DNA of 64,000 bases. It comes from Firmicutes bacterium UBA6113 (GTDB taxonomy: Bacteria; Bacillota; Clostridia; Tissierellales; Sedimentibacteraceae). The DNA lies in NCBI GenBank assembly GCA_002422545.1, contig DIWF01000024.1, forward strand, positions 1 to 64,000, in the 5' to 3' direction. The notes beneath the pieces are model-generated. The model was not told the origin of the DNA, did not search any database, and saw nothing but the letters and a program-made list of their open reading frames with translations. Position numbers and translations under genes: made by a program. Positions 36,687 to 45,554 of the stretch are shown piece by piece (the stretch's first letter is position 1; each line of letters starts with the position of its first letter).

Positions 36687-37367
36687 CTAAAAACCTCTTC
36701 TAAATACACTTTCAAAGCTTTCAGCATAAACCATACCAGCCTGTCCACCTCTATATGCAGCTAGTCCTTTTAAAGCTTCATCGCTTCTAGGATGTGGATA
36801 AGGCCTCATGACCCCTCTATACATAGAAAGTGCTTCTATCTTCATATCTACAGCTTCTTCTCCCACCTCAATAAAGGTATTTGGATTGAATTGATTCATA
36901 GATTTATTTAATGCCCATTCAGTTGCAGAAGGTACTTCCATAAAGAGTAATTCCTTTAGTGGACTTACTTCTGATCTTCGTTGAAAAAGTCTCACTGCAG
37001 CCTGACATGCAAGAGACGTATGAAAGTGATCATTATTTAAATCAGCTGGATGATGTGTAAAAACAACTTCAGAATTTGTCTCTTCAATTGCTTTTTCTAT
37101 GAATTGAACTAATTTTAAATGAGGTACTGTATTGAATTCGATATTTGGGAATTCGCATTTAATGACTCTTTTAACGCCTAATAGGCTTAATGAGTTATTG
37201 ACATCCTCATGAAGTTCTTCTGTCGCTGGTCTATGATTTCTAGCATTTACTTCTCCAGACATAATACATACATTTACCGTATGACCTTCCTGTGCTAATT
37301 TATACATAGTGGCTCCTGCGCCTAAAACTTCATCATCTGGATGTGCTACTACTACTAAATAATTCAT
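36687..37367 (-). CDS. PIG-L/LmbE-family N-deacetylase
   Basis: The Zn-dependent PIG-L motif AHPDDEVLGAG is at residues 8-18, with the third metal ligand in HHPADLNNDHFHTSLA near residues 104-119. At 226 residues it is a compact member of the family that removes acetyl groups from GlcNAc-type sugars, free, nucleotide- or lipid-linked. GTGAGG precedes the ATG. It is followed by the formyltransferase gene with a 41-base gap, so the two probably act in sequence on the same sugar. Confidence 0.88.
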   Translation of the reverse strand: MNYLVVVAHPDDEVLGAGATMYKLAQEGHTVNVCIMSGEVNARNHRPATEELHEDVNNSLSLLGVKRVIKCEFPNIEFNTVPHLKLVQFIEKAIEETNSEVVFTHHPADLNNDHFHTSLACQAAVRLFQRRSEVSPLKELLFMEVPSATEWALNKSMNQFNPNTFIEVGEEAVDMKIEALSMYRGVMRPYPHPRSDEALKGLAAYRGGQAGMVYAESFESVFRRGF

Positions 37368-37620
37368 CTTCCCTACCTCACTTCATGTAATGTAATTTCC
37401 TATATAAGTACAAGTTCTCCTATTTTGAGCACCTTCAATTTCTAGTTTATGTATCTAAAAATCCTGATTTATTTGATTCTGATTGGATGCTTAGCCATGT
37501 AATGCTTCTGTAACATTCGTTCTGATATCGCTGACTTACAGCCTATTTATCCTTCCACCATACTCACTTCGCAAATACCATCCAACCTACAAAAACGGAA
37601 TTTGCTTTACTTACACCTCT

Positions 37621-37746
37621 TTAAGTGTGTCCAAATACAGCTAAAAATCTTGGAGTTGCAATCAAAAATTTAATAACAATAGTCAAAAATACTATTATCA
37701 ATTCAATTAATGTAATACCCTTGATGTTTTTAAATAAAGATTTCAA
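37621..37746 (-). pseudogene. Type IV pilin-like N-terminal fragment
   Basis: Within the 480-base gap between the PIG-L and WbpM-like genes, a 41-codon frame starting at a TTG reads KSLFKNIKGITLIELIIVF, then LTIVIKFLIATPRFL. The KG|ITLIE sequence is the prepilin peptidase site and helix start of type IV pilins and pseudopilins, with Glu at +5. It stops after FGHT, so the globular part is missing. No neighbouring pilus genes exist here. It is a fragment or a very short pilin-like peptide. The rest of the gap (37368-37620 and 37747-37847) shows no gene. Confidence 0.5.
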
Positions 37747-37847
37747 TCAAATCACTTCTTTCAATATCTACAATTATACCTATCAATTATAATAGTATAT
37801 CAATTAGTCTTTTAATCTTTAAGTACATATTTTACCTCAATTTTACC

Positions 37848-39740
37848 TCATGCACACTCTATAGCTTTACTGAACTCTTTGTTTGTTGTTCTTTTATATG
37901 TTGGTACTAATTTTTCTATTAAAAAAATAATTCTATCAATATCCATATCATTAGCTGCTTTTTCCAATTCTTTTATTAATTCAAACAATTCATTTTCATC
38001 AAATTCGCTGGGTCTTTCTATGAATATTTTTTCTATATTTGTTTTTATTTGATTTTTGTCATGGCTTATCAGCAACTCTTCATAGAGTTTTTCACCTGGT
38101 CTAAGTCCTGTATATTCTATATTTATATCAATTTCAGGTTCTAAGCCGGACAGTTTAATTAAATTGTATGCTAAGTCCTTAATTTTAACAGGCTCTCCCA
38201 TGTCAAGAACAAATATTTCTCCGCCTTCCGCCATGGATGAAGCTCTAAGAACTAATTGAACTGCTTCGGGTATAGTCATGAAGTAACGTGTAATATCTTC
38301 GTGAGTTACTGTTACCGGTCCACCTTCTTTTATCTGCTCTTTGAACAACGGAATTACTGAGCCATTGCTACCTAGTACATTTCCAAAACGTACTGCAACG
38401 AAATCCGTCTCGCTGTACTTATTATAAGACTGAATTATCATCTCAGCAATTCTTTTTGTTGCTCCCATTACATTTGTGGGATTAACAGCCTTGTCAGTAG
38501 AAATAAGAACAAACTTTTCAACATTATTTTCATGAGCTGATTGCACTACGTTGTACGTTCCTATAACATTGTTCTTGATTGCTTCCTCTGGATTTTTTTC
38601 CATGAGAGGAACATGCTTGTGTGCCGCAGCATGAAACACTATGTCAATATTTTGAGAAGCAAAAATTTTATCAAGTTTACTTTTGTCTCTTATGGAAGCT
38701 ATTTCAACTTCTACATCTAGTTTATTGCCATATAATCTGATTAACTCCTGCTGAATGCTATAGGCATTGTTTTCATATATATCAAGGATAATTAATTTGG
38801 TTGGAATATATGATGATACTTGCCTGCAAAGCTCTGAACCTATGGAACCGCCGCCACCCGTTACTAAAATCGTCTTTCCTCGGATGTACTCCTTAGTCAG
38901 TGTACAGTCCAGGGTTATAGGTTCCCTGCCCAGTAAATCCTCTACCTGGACATCTCTAATCTTTTCCAATATATTGTTGTCATTGGTCAATAGGCTATAA
39001 ACTTCAGGCAATATTTTTAGCTTGCATTTTGTGTCTGCACAAATATCAAGTATTCGCTTTTTGTTTTCTTTGTCGAGTGATGGTATGGAAATTATTATTT
39101 CTTCTATATCGTATTTCCTTAGCATCTGAGGTATTTTATCAGTTATTGATACTACGGGCACGGAATTAATACTTCTGCCTATTTTCGCTTTATCATCATC
39201 CACGATGCATTTCACTTGATAACTATTAGGATTATTTCTGCCTATTTCGTGTAATATGGCTAAAGTGGCCTGTCCTGCTCCAACTATCATTATGTTTGTG
39301 TAATGACTCAATTTTTTTGAGCTTTTATCACCTATAATCAGCACAGCCCTATAAACCACTCTAATGGCCATGGTACAGAAACTTGTTACAAAAAATGCTA
39401 CAATATATACGTAATATCTCACAAATATATTTAGTGTCTTGGTTAATATGAGAAACAAAAAGTTAGCCAGTACAGAAGCCTGCAGACATTTAAAAATATC
39501 CTGTATGCCTGCATATCTCCATATATTTTTGTATACACCCATTATTATAAACATTCCAATATATACTACAGTGTATATATACCAAGTGTTTAGGAACCAA
39601 TCTATTTTAGTTGGGTGTACACCACTGATAATATGTGGTGATAAATATGATATAACTGCAATAAATGTGTCTATTAGCACCAATATATACTTGCGGTATT
39701 TATTTAATAACTTGAAAACTTTGTTATACATATCGGACAT
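37848..39740 (-). CDS. Membrane-bound UDP-GlcNAc 4,6-dehydratase (WbpM/CapD/PglF-like)
   Basis: The N-terminal part (about residues 1-130) has four membrane helices, followed by a CoA-binding-like domain (MIVGAGQATLAILHEIGRN) and a catalytic Polysacc_synt_2 domain starting TILVTGGGGSIGSELCRQV near residue 290. STDKAVNPTNVMGATKR carries Met in place of the SDR Tyr, diagnostic for WbpM-type dehydratases. It should make the 4-keto-6-deoxy UDP sugar (C5 configuration retained) for the WbpV-like reductase and the initiating transferase encoded downstream. 630 residues is a normal length. It starts 12 bases after the ligase gene. Confidence 0.92.
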   Translation of the reverse strand: MSDMYNKVFKLLNKYRKYILVLIDTFIAVISYLSPHIISGVHPTKIDWFLNTWYIYTVVYIGMFIIMGVYKNIWRYAGIQDIFKCLQASVLANFLFLILTKTLNIFVRYYVYIVAFFVTSFCTMAIRVVYRAVLIIGDKSSKKLSHYTNIMIVGAGQATLAILHEIGRNNPNSYQVKCIVDDDKAKIGRSINSVPVVSITDKIPQMLRKYDIEEIIISIPSLDKENKKRILDICADTKCKLKILPEVYSLLTNDNNILEKIRDVQVEDLLGREPITLDCTLTKEYIRGKTILVTGGGGSIGSELCRQVSSYIPTKLIILDIYENNAYSIQQELIRLYGNKLDVEVEIASIRDKSKLDKIFASQNIDIVFHAAAHKHVPLMEKNPEEAIKNNVIGTYNVVQSAHENNVEKFVLISTDKAVNPTNVMGATKRIAEMIIQSYNKYSETDFVAVRFGNVLGSNGSVIPLFKEQIKEGGPVTVTHEDITRYFMTIPEAVQLVLRASSMAEGGEIFVLDMGEPVKIKDLAYNLIKLSGLEPEIDINIEYTGLRPGEKLYEELLISHDKNQIKTNIEKIFIERPSEFDENELFELIKELEKAANDMDIDRIIFLIEKLVPTYKRTTNKEFSKAIECA

Positions 39741-39752
39741 TTTAGCCCCCTG

Positions 39753-41591
39753 CTACTTTTCTTCCAAAATTCTATTTCTTAATCTAAGATTTATACATAT
39801 TCCCAATCCTAGAATTATACAAAATATCGGTGTAACACTTACCACGTTGTCATTAAACATACCTGCTGCTAGATATCCAATTACACAAATCAAGCATGAC
39901 GCACCTAAATATTTTTCAAGAGAATTATAGTTTATTTTGAAATATAATTTCAAGCTGTTTATAATATATATTCCCCATACTGAAATTAATGATATCAGTG
40001 AAATGGCTCCCGTATTAGTGGCAATCTGTAAGTACATATTGTGTGGTTTGTCAACAACTGTGGTTGGATCATAAAATACATTTGATTTAGTTAACAAGTC
40101 ATCCTGTGGAAATGCTATTGGGTAATTGTCTGGCCCCGAACCATAAATTACATAATTTTTAAGCAAGGGTATTGTCCTACCCCAAATATAACCCCTGTTT
40201 GATGCAAGACTTTCCAGGCCATCGAGCTGTTTAAAAGTATCAGCTGTTATAGGTTCAGTTAATCTACCTCCAGAGCTTATCATCTTGACACCGCTGTTTG
40301 TAAAGTAAAAGTTGAAGTTTCTACCCACCCTAATCACTGTAATACCAGGATATCTTTCAGCAATTGTAATTTTATATCCTGCATATCTTTTGTCATTAAT
40401 AGTTATTTCATTCCCTTTTGTTGTTATTTCCAATTCATTGTTGTTTTCATCCAGAAAATAAAGCTTATTTCCGTCTATTTTGAAATTCAGCGTCTCTCTG
40501 CTTGTTTTAAATGTAAATTCATTTTGTCCCAATATTATATCTTCAAATCTGATTGTTTTTTCATCATTAGCTGATGCCTTGATTGTTTCAATCTGCTCTT
40601 TCACATTGAATACTTTTAATCTGTTAACTATACTGCCTTCAGTATAGTTGTTAAGACCTACTAAAATCGAGGCAAATACTATTAATATTCCAGCAGACAC
40701 CATCCAATATTTTTTAATAATCTTCCTAAAAAGTAACAGTGCAAACCCTGCAGCCACTGCAACTCCCAGATACCCTGCCCTCGAATTACACCCTATCCAC
40801 ACAAACAACATTAAAACCACTGCAATTGCTGATGCAATTCTTTGCTTCCTGTTCTTTGTTCCTATCAGTATAGCAACCGCCATAGGCAGCATCAGTGTTG
40901 CAAAGCTTCCAACAAAGTTTGTGTTGAACAATGTTCCGTAAATTGTCTTTGGTCCGAAGGAAAATGAAAGCCCGTCAACCTGAATGTCTCCCGGTACTAT
41001 CAAGCTCTTGCCTATTTCTGTCTGGAAGAAGTCGAATCCGAAGTACTGACCTACTCCTATTATTCCTTCCACTATCATCAGGAACAAAAATGCATTTACA
41101 AATAAATTCACATCTCTTTCGCTATTTACAAAATTGATTGTCAGGAATGTGATGATGACGTAGCTTAACAGGACAAACATGCCTTGATACATATCCACAA
41201 ATCCCCACAGTGCTGTTTGTGTATCTATGGCGAATATAGTTGATATTATTACAAATATTGCGTATATTCCAAGCGGTATGTAGTATTGTTTTAAATTCTT
41301 GAATGGTAATTTTTTTTGTTTATATAATATTATGTAAAAAATAAGTCCTATTAATGTGAGTGCCATTACCCAGCGGGATTTCCAGTAGCTGAAGAAATCC
41401 AGGTATTGCTGCTGGCCTGTCCAATAAAGAGATTGGGTTGTACCTGTCAAATCAATGTACTTAGCGTATACTATAAGAGGCACGAAGCCTGCAATCAACA
41501 AAAGGGGCATGAAGTAAACCGTTGATAACCTTTTGTTTTCGTAATCTATATTAATAGGTTCTTGTTTTGCTTTTTCTTTTTTGACTTTCAA
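39753..41591 (-). CDS. O-antigen ligase-like membrane protein (Wzy_C family)
   Basis: A 612-residue protein with about 11 membrane segments and a Wzy_C-type core. There is a large extracellular insert (residues ~305-480), and YGSGPDNYPIAFPQDD followed by VVDKPHNMYLQIATNTG is the conserved ligase loop with the HN motif. Family members act as polymerases, O-antigen ligases or glycan:protein ligases. Since a separate Wzy is present, ligation of the glycan to a wall or S-layer acceptor is a reasonable alternative. The start is TTG with GGGGG 7 bases upstream and a promoter (TTTGCA, 17 bases, TATAAT) before it. It is the first gene of the locus. Confidence 0.85.
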   Translation of the reverse strand: MKVKKEKAKQEPINIDYENKRLSTVYFMPLLLIAGFVPLIVYAKYIDLTGTTQSLYWTGQQQYLDFFSYWKSRWVMALTLIGLIFYIILYKQKKLPFKNLKQYYIPLGIYAIFVIISTIFAIDTQTALWGFVDMYQGMFVLLSYVIITFLTINFVNSERDVNLFVNAFLFLMIVEGIIGVGQYFGFDFFQTEIGKSLIVPGDIQVDGLSFSFGPKTIYGTLFNTNFVGSFATLMLPMAVAILIGTKNRKQRIASAIAVVLMLFVWIGCNSRAGYLGVAVAAGFALLLFRKIIKKYWMVSAGILIVFASILVGLNNYTEGSIVNRLKVFNVKEQIETIKASANDEKTIRFEDIILGQNEFTFKTSRETLNFKIDGNKLYFLDENNNELEITTKGNEITINDKRYAGYKITIAERYPGITVIRVGRNFNFYFTNSGVKMISSGGRLTEPITADTFKQLDGLESLASNRGYIWGRTIPLLKNYVIYGSGPDNYPIAFPQDDLLTKSNVFYDPTTVVDKPHNMYLQIATNTGAISLISLISVWGIYIINSLKLYFKINYNSLEKYLGASCLICVIGYLAAGMFNDNVVSVTPIFCIILGLGICINLRLRNRILEEK

Positions 41592-41645
41592 TTTTGGTCC
41601 CCCATATTATTGTAGTAATTTGTCACATTTATTTTATGCTTATAT

Positions 41646-41674
41646 ATTATAACACGGTATGCTTCAAATGCAAA
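41646..41674 (-). promoter_or_regulatory. Promoter of the polysaccharide locus head
   Basis: On the minus strand TTTGCA (41669-41674) and a perfect TATAAT (41646-41651) are 17 bases apart, about 55 bases before the start of the ligase-like gene. This is likely the main entry promoter for the run of genes that follows. Confidence 0.55.
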
Positions 41675-41781
41675 CAAAAATATGCCTATGAACTAAAACG
41701 GTTTAGTTTTTATTCCTGGATAAATACAAAATAGCTTAAGAATGTTGGTTTGGTTTAATTATATAACACTATTAATTCAAT

Positions 41782-41837
41782 AAAAATGCTCCCTCTGCAA
41801 AACAGCCATATTTTTCTGTTTCTTACAAGGGAGCATA
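41782..41837 (-). terminator. Terminator after the exported 489-residue protein gene
   Basis: TGCTCCCT and AGGGAGCA form the outer stem, with an inner AAACAG/CTGTTT stem, and on the minus strand the second arm is followed by TTTTTA. It lies 34 bases past the stop of the gene ending at 41871 and separates the c-di-GMP module from the polysaccharide locus. Confidence 0.8.
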
Positions 41838-41870
41838 TTTTATTTCTTAGATGTTGTATAAAATACCATA

Positions 41871-43340
41871 TTAGTTAGCTGTGATAAATGTTACACTCAT
41901 ATTTCCTTCATTATCAATTACTGTAACTTTTACGACAACATTACCAGCTTGAATAGCAGCTAACCATTCTGCGTCATTTGCATACCCCATTGTTGAATAG
42001 TTAGGATCAACTACAGTCTTTATTTCTTGATCAGCTGGTACTGTATTTACATATGCAGTATTATTTTCAGCACCTGAACAGTATTTAACGCCTGTATCTC
42101 CTAAATTCAGGTATCCGCTCCATGTCTTTGACTTAACAATTGGAGTACCGTCTGATTTTAAAGTTTCTACAAAAGTAGATCCATCCATTTTTCCATAGCT
42201 AATTAATATATTTCCTAGTTTATCTTGACTAAGATCTATTTCTTCGCTTAGTGAAAATCCTAATTCAATACGAGGACTTCCTAAATTTGATGTAACGCTT
42301 GCTGAAGTATTAGAAAATGTTGTCGGTGTTGTATCATCTTGTTCTACAGCTTCAACTGTCAGGTTGTAATCTCCTGCTACACCAAACTTAACAGTTATAG
42401 ACTTAGTTTCAGTGCCCCCACTTGTCAGTAATTCAGAATCAATGAAATGTTTAATAGCAGTAATTCCATTAATTGAAATGTACTTATCACTAGTAACAAC
42501 ATATCCTATATTGCTTACCTCTTTATTTGCAGTAGCTTCAAATGATATTGTCTTACTTTCTCCTGTCAGTGCATTTCCAATTGCTAAATTGTCGCCTGAA
42601 ATTGTACCTCCGGATACCCATTTAAGTGTGATTGCAGGAACGGCGGAAATGGTCTCTATGGCAGTTTTTAAATAACCAAGTACAGTTACATATGAACCGC
42701 TGTATGCATTGTTCATGAACAAAGTACTAACTTTTTCTTCGTCAGCTGAGTTAAGAGCCTGATATGCATCAAAAATTGAGTTTTGTGCTATTATAGCATT
42801 ATAACCATAATTAACTCCGTAGAAACTATTTATTTCTGTTTCTGTGAAATTATCCAAAAGTCCATCATTATCCAGCTTCAAGTCTGCTACAATTTCTTCT
42901 AATGTTCTTGTTGTATTGCTGTTTAACAGCTGCAGAAGATTCATTTTGTTAGTTTCTATTTCTACACCCAGGTCAAATGCTGCCTGTACCTCTGCAACAG
43001 ATGCAAAATTACCTTTTGCAAACTTAGTGAAGCTTACATAATCTGCAACTGCTTGGCGTCTTCCGCCAGCTGTAAGTTTATTATATTCTGTTAGATTTAA
43101 ACCGAGTGCAGTATTTTCTAATGCAGCCTGCATTGCAAACCCTGGGTCATCCTCCACTTGAGTAATATTAAGAGCATTTACAGCTGCTAGTGCTTCTGCA
43201 GCCTGATTTGCAGTTACAGTTACTGTAGCTGTCAGCTTATTTGAAATTACTGTATAAGCCGCCGCAGATGTTCCCGATGACATTACCATCACAAAAACCA
43301 ATACCAATGCTAATACTTTTGAAAATCTTGTTCTTACCAC
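41871..43340 (-). CDS. Exported surface protein under a c-di-GMP riboswitch
   Basis: A signal peptide (VLALVLVFVMVMSSGTSAAAY) is cleaved near residue 28. The mature protein has a helical N-terminal half (Asn/Leu-rich, e.g. LLQLLNSNTTRTLEEIV) and a beta-rich C-terminal half with two Ig-like segments (ESKTISFEATANKEVSNIGYV; VKFGVAGDYNLTVEAVEQDD). No SLH, LPXTG or transmembrane anchor is seen, and I do not recognise the family. The start is GTG with GGAGG 8 bases upstream. It follows the SLH gene and is separated from it by a second c-di-GMP-I riboswitch, so it is probably a co-regulated cell-surface or secreted component. Confidence 0.75.
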   Translation of the reverse strand: MVRTRFSKVLALVLVFVMVMSSGTSAAAYTVISNKLTATVTVTANQAAEALAAVNALNITQVEDDPGFAMQAALENTALGLNLTEYNKLTAGGRRQAVADYVSFTKFAKGNFASVAEVQAAFDLGVEIETNKMNLLQLLNSNTTRTLEEIVADLKLDNDGLLDNFTETEINSFYGVNYGYNAIIAQNSIFDAYQALNSADEEKVSTLFMNNAYSGSYVTVLGYLKTAIETISAVPAITLKWVSGGTISGDNLAIGNALTGESKTISFEATANKEVSNIGYVVTSDKYISINGITAIKHFIDSELLTSGGTETKSITVKFGVAGDYNLTVEAVEQDDTTPTTFSNTSASVTSNLGSPRIELGFSLSEEIDLSQDKLGNILISYGKMDGSTFVETLKSDGTPIVKSKTWSGYLNLGDTGVKYCSGAENNTAYVNTVPADQEIKTVVDPNYSTMGYANDAEWLAAIQAGNVVVKVTVIDNEGNMSVTFITAN

Positions 43341-43384
43341 TTTTCTTTCCTCCGATTAATTTTTATTATTTGTTTAAAAACTAA

Positions 43385-43470
43385 TTGGTAGCTAGGCTGC
43401 CTTTCCCCCGAAGGGCCCTATAGCTTTGCGTCCTTGTCTTGCGGCAAGTTTGCTCTTTTCAATTTTGTAT
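43385..43470 (-). promoter_or_regulatory. Cyclic di-GMP-I (GEMM-I) riboswitch upstream of the exported protein
   Basis: On the minus strand the aptamer reads AGCAAAC, a short stem, then the invariant GGACGCAAAGC followed by a GGGCCCTTCGGGG stem-loop and GGCAGCCTAGCTACC, i.e. the GEMM-I core including the tetraloop receptor region. It lies within the 190 bases between the SLH stop and the GTG at 43340. No strong intrinsic terminator is visible between aptamer and start, so control could be by translation initiation or an alternative structure with the CTAGCTACCAATTAG segment. Confidence 0.85.
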
Positions 43471-43530
43471 CCCTTTACCCTTGCGCTCACCTCCATTTAC
43501 CATCAAAGAAGATTTTAGATAATTGATACA

Positions 43531-45144
43531 TCATTCTTTGATTACATAGACTGTGAGTTTATATTCACCTAGATTGTTGAAGGTTGCTGATGCAGAAATG
43601 TTTATACTTTCGCTGATGTTTAACCCTTCACCAATCCTGTAAATATCATTTATATTAAATATTTCATTATTTTCTGTATCTCTTATAGTGATATCACCAC
43701 TGTTTATATATTTAAAATCTGTGCCCTCTTTTTTTTCCCACAACATAACCACTGTGACATCATCCATGGAACTTACACCGTCAATCAAACTTAAATTGAC
43801 GTTTATTATTTCTGTGTCACCTTCATAATTGTTTCCAGATGGATTTGTCCAATTTAACACCACAGGAGCAACTGGTCCTCCTCCGCCGCCTCCTCCTGCT
43901 GCAGGAGGTATTATTTCAGGTTCTGAAATTCCAGGTGATACATCCATTTTCTCAGGTTCTTTTTCAAATGTTACTCCATTTGAATTTATTTGGGCATTTT
44001 CTATGGTGCCGTTTCCTGTAAATGAAATTTGCGAATTTATTATTGCAGATTGTATTGTTGCACCTTCCCCCAAGTAAATCGAGAATCCTTCCGGTGCTCC
44101 GTTAATTACCAGACTTTCGATTATGCCTGTCCTGATATTTAACCTTATAGTTGCATTGAAAGTGAGCTCATTTATGTTGGCATTAATTGTAACAACATTG
44201 CTTGAATCTGCATTTTCATCTATTAAAACTTTATTGAAGCCAGTTCCGGTTAAGTCCTTCTGTTCTAACTTGACTCCTGATAAAATACTGGTCAAGTCTA
44301 CTTCAGTACTGCCTTGAAGCAATATACGCAATTTCCCGTCTTCTTTATCAATAATCAATTTATTAATTGAGGAATCTTGTATTATAACTGATTTTTCGCC
44401 GCCGCCTTCAACAAGAAGCTCTCCAGTTATGTTGACATTTTTTAATGTTACTTCTCCACTGCCAACTTTTTTTGAAATATAAACATTTTCGTATGTTTTG
44501 TTTTCTATGATGGTTCCTGTTTCAGTGATAGTCAAATCATACTTCATTGTGTTGTCCATTCTGTCAAGCAATACTACAGCTTCTGCTCTAGTTATGGGAT
44601 TTTGAGGTCTGAATGTTCTATCTTCACTGTACCCTATCAATAATTGCGCATTAGCTGCAGCATTCACATATTCTTTAGCCCAGTCAGAAATTTGACTGCT
44701 GTCGGCGAATTCTTGTACACTTTCCGAATTATTTTCTAATCCCTGTATTTTTGCTACTATAACTGCAGCTTGCTCCCTGGTAAGGTAATCATTAGGAGCA
44801 AATATTTTTTCTGAAATACCTTTTATATAACCTGCTGCCAGTGATTTTTGAACTTCTTCATAATACCATTCATTTTGATTTACATCTTCAAAACTGATTT
44901 CAGTAACCTTAGTATATCCAAACAAATTGTTTACCAACTTCACGAATTCAGCTCTGGTAACTTGTCCTTCCGGTCTGAATGAACCATCAGGATACCCATT
45001 TATATAACCTTTATCTACCCACCCTTTTATTGTGTTTTCTGCCCAATGACCTTCATAATCCTTGCTTTTTCCATACACTGCAATAGGTATTGCTGCAAAG
45101 ATCATTGCAAATAACAACAAAAATAATATCGTTTTCTTATGCAT
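43531..45144 (-). CDS. SLH-domain surface protein
   Basis: Signal peptide residues 1-25 (LFLLLFAMIFAAIPIAVYG). Three SLH domains follow at about 28-200: YEGHWAENTIKGWVDKGYI with FRPEGQVTRAEFVKL; NEWYYEEVQKSLAAGYIKG with APNDYLTREQAAVI; and SDWAKEYVNAAANAQLLIG with FRPQNPITRAEAVVLL. They attach the protein to (usually pyruvylated) secondary wall polymer. The middle (220-390) is repetitive beta structure resembling a right-handed beta helix, then a Gly/Pro hinge (PAAGGGGGGGPVAP) and a C-terminal Ig-like domain. A riboswitch with its own terminator lies upstream. The ribosome binding site is GGGGGAATACT before ATG. Confidence 0.92.
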   Translation of the reverse strand: MHKKTILFLLLFAMIFAAIPIAVYGKSKDYEGHWAENTIKGWVDKGYINGYPDGSFRPEGQVTRAEFVKLVNNLFGYTKVTEISFEDVNQNEWYYEEVQKSLAAGYIKGISEKIFAPNDYLTREQAAVIVAKIQGLENNSESVQEFADSSQISDWAKEYVNAAANAQLLIGYSEDRTFRPQNPITRAEAVVLLDRMDNTMKYDLTITETGTIIENKTYENVYISKKVGSGEVTLKNVNITGELLVEGGGEKSVIIQDSSINKLIIDKEDGKLRILLQGSTEVDLTSILSGVKLEQKDLTGTGFNKVLIDENADSSNVVTINANINELTFNATIRLNIRTGIIESLVINGAPEGFSIYLGEGATIQSAIINSQISFTGNGTIENAQINSNGVTFEKEPEKMDVSPGISEPEIIPPAAGGGGGGGPVAPVVLNWTNPSGNNYEGDTEIINVNLSLIDGVSSMDDVTVVMLWEKKEGTDFKYINSGDITIRDTENNEIFNINDIYRIGEGLNISESINISASATFNNLGEYKLTVYVIKE

Positions 45145-45204
45145 AGTATTCCCCCATAAAGTTTTTAGTCTATATTAAACTTTTAAAAAGTGAGATAAGA
45201 AATT

Positions 45205-45231
45205 AAAAAACCGCTAAAGATTCTTTAGCGG
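45205..45231 (-). terminator. Intrinsic terminator forming the expression platform of the SLH riboswitch
   Basis: CCGCTAAAGA and its complement (45211-45231) form a 10-bp stem; on the minus strand it runs into TTTTTT. It directly follows the c-di-GMP-I aptamer and lies 60 bases before the SLH gene ATG, so ligand binding should decide between termination and read-through. Confidence 0.88.
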
Positions 45232-45232
45232 C

Positions 45233-45310
45233 CGAACCATCGTAATATGATTGCTCATATTTTAGACTTCATGCTTTGCGTCCTATTTTTTCAAATAGTT
45301 TGCTTTTTTT
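45233..45310 (-). promoter_or_regulatory. Cyclic di-GMP-I (GEMM-I) riboswitch upstream of the SLH protein
   Basis: The minus strand shows GCAAAC, the stem TATTT-GAAA-AAATA, then the conserved GGACGCAAAGC and a P3 stem ending near GATGGTTCGG, matching the GEMM-I consensus. The GAAA tetraloop is present. Together with the terminator at 45205-45231 it forms a transcriptional riboswitch. The direction of control (on or off) cannot be decided without folding both states. Confidence 0.87.
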
Positions 45311-45390
45311 AATCAAATTAATATTTTTGTTAAAAAACATCAGACTCATACTGATATTATTGTTAGGTAACATTTTTTATTTCCATTAAC

Positions 45391-45418
45391 ATTATATCAT
45401 CTTTAACACTGCTTTAAA
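45391..45418 (-). promoter_or_regulatory. Promoter upstream of the SLH riboswitch
   Basis: TTTAAA (45413-45418) and a perfect TATAAT (45391-45396) on the minus strand are 16 bases apart. Transcription would begin near 45384, leaving about 75 bases before the aptamer. Confidence 0.5.
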
Positions 45419-45554
45419 GCCATAAAAAGCTCAAATTTCCGACTGTTCTAAACTTTTTATGCCTTTTTTCGGCATTTTTCGTCACACTTTACGTGCTGGA
45501 GAATATGATACGAATGAGCTTGACTCAAATTTATATATAAAGGTGTTTTTATCA

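Noticed and set aside
43390..43495. A 32-codon frame on the minus strand starting GTG after GGAGG and running through the c-di-GMP riboswitch
   Set aside because: The start overlaps the supposed ribosome binding site and the codons coincide with the conserved aptamer, which fully explains the sequence.
45459..45554. Longer N-terminus of the cysteine-rich protein from an upstream ATG
   Set aside because: It runs through a small hairpin, has no ribosome binding site and is unlike the rest. ATG 45555 has an AAAGGTG upstream.
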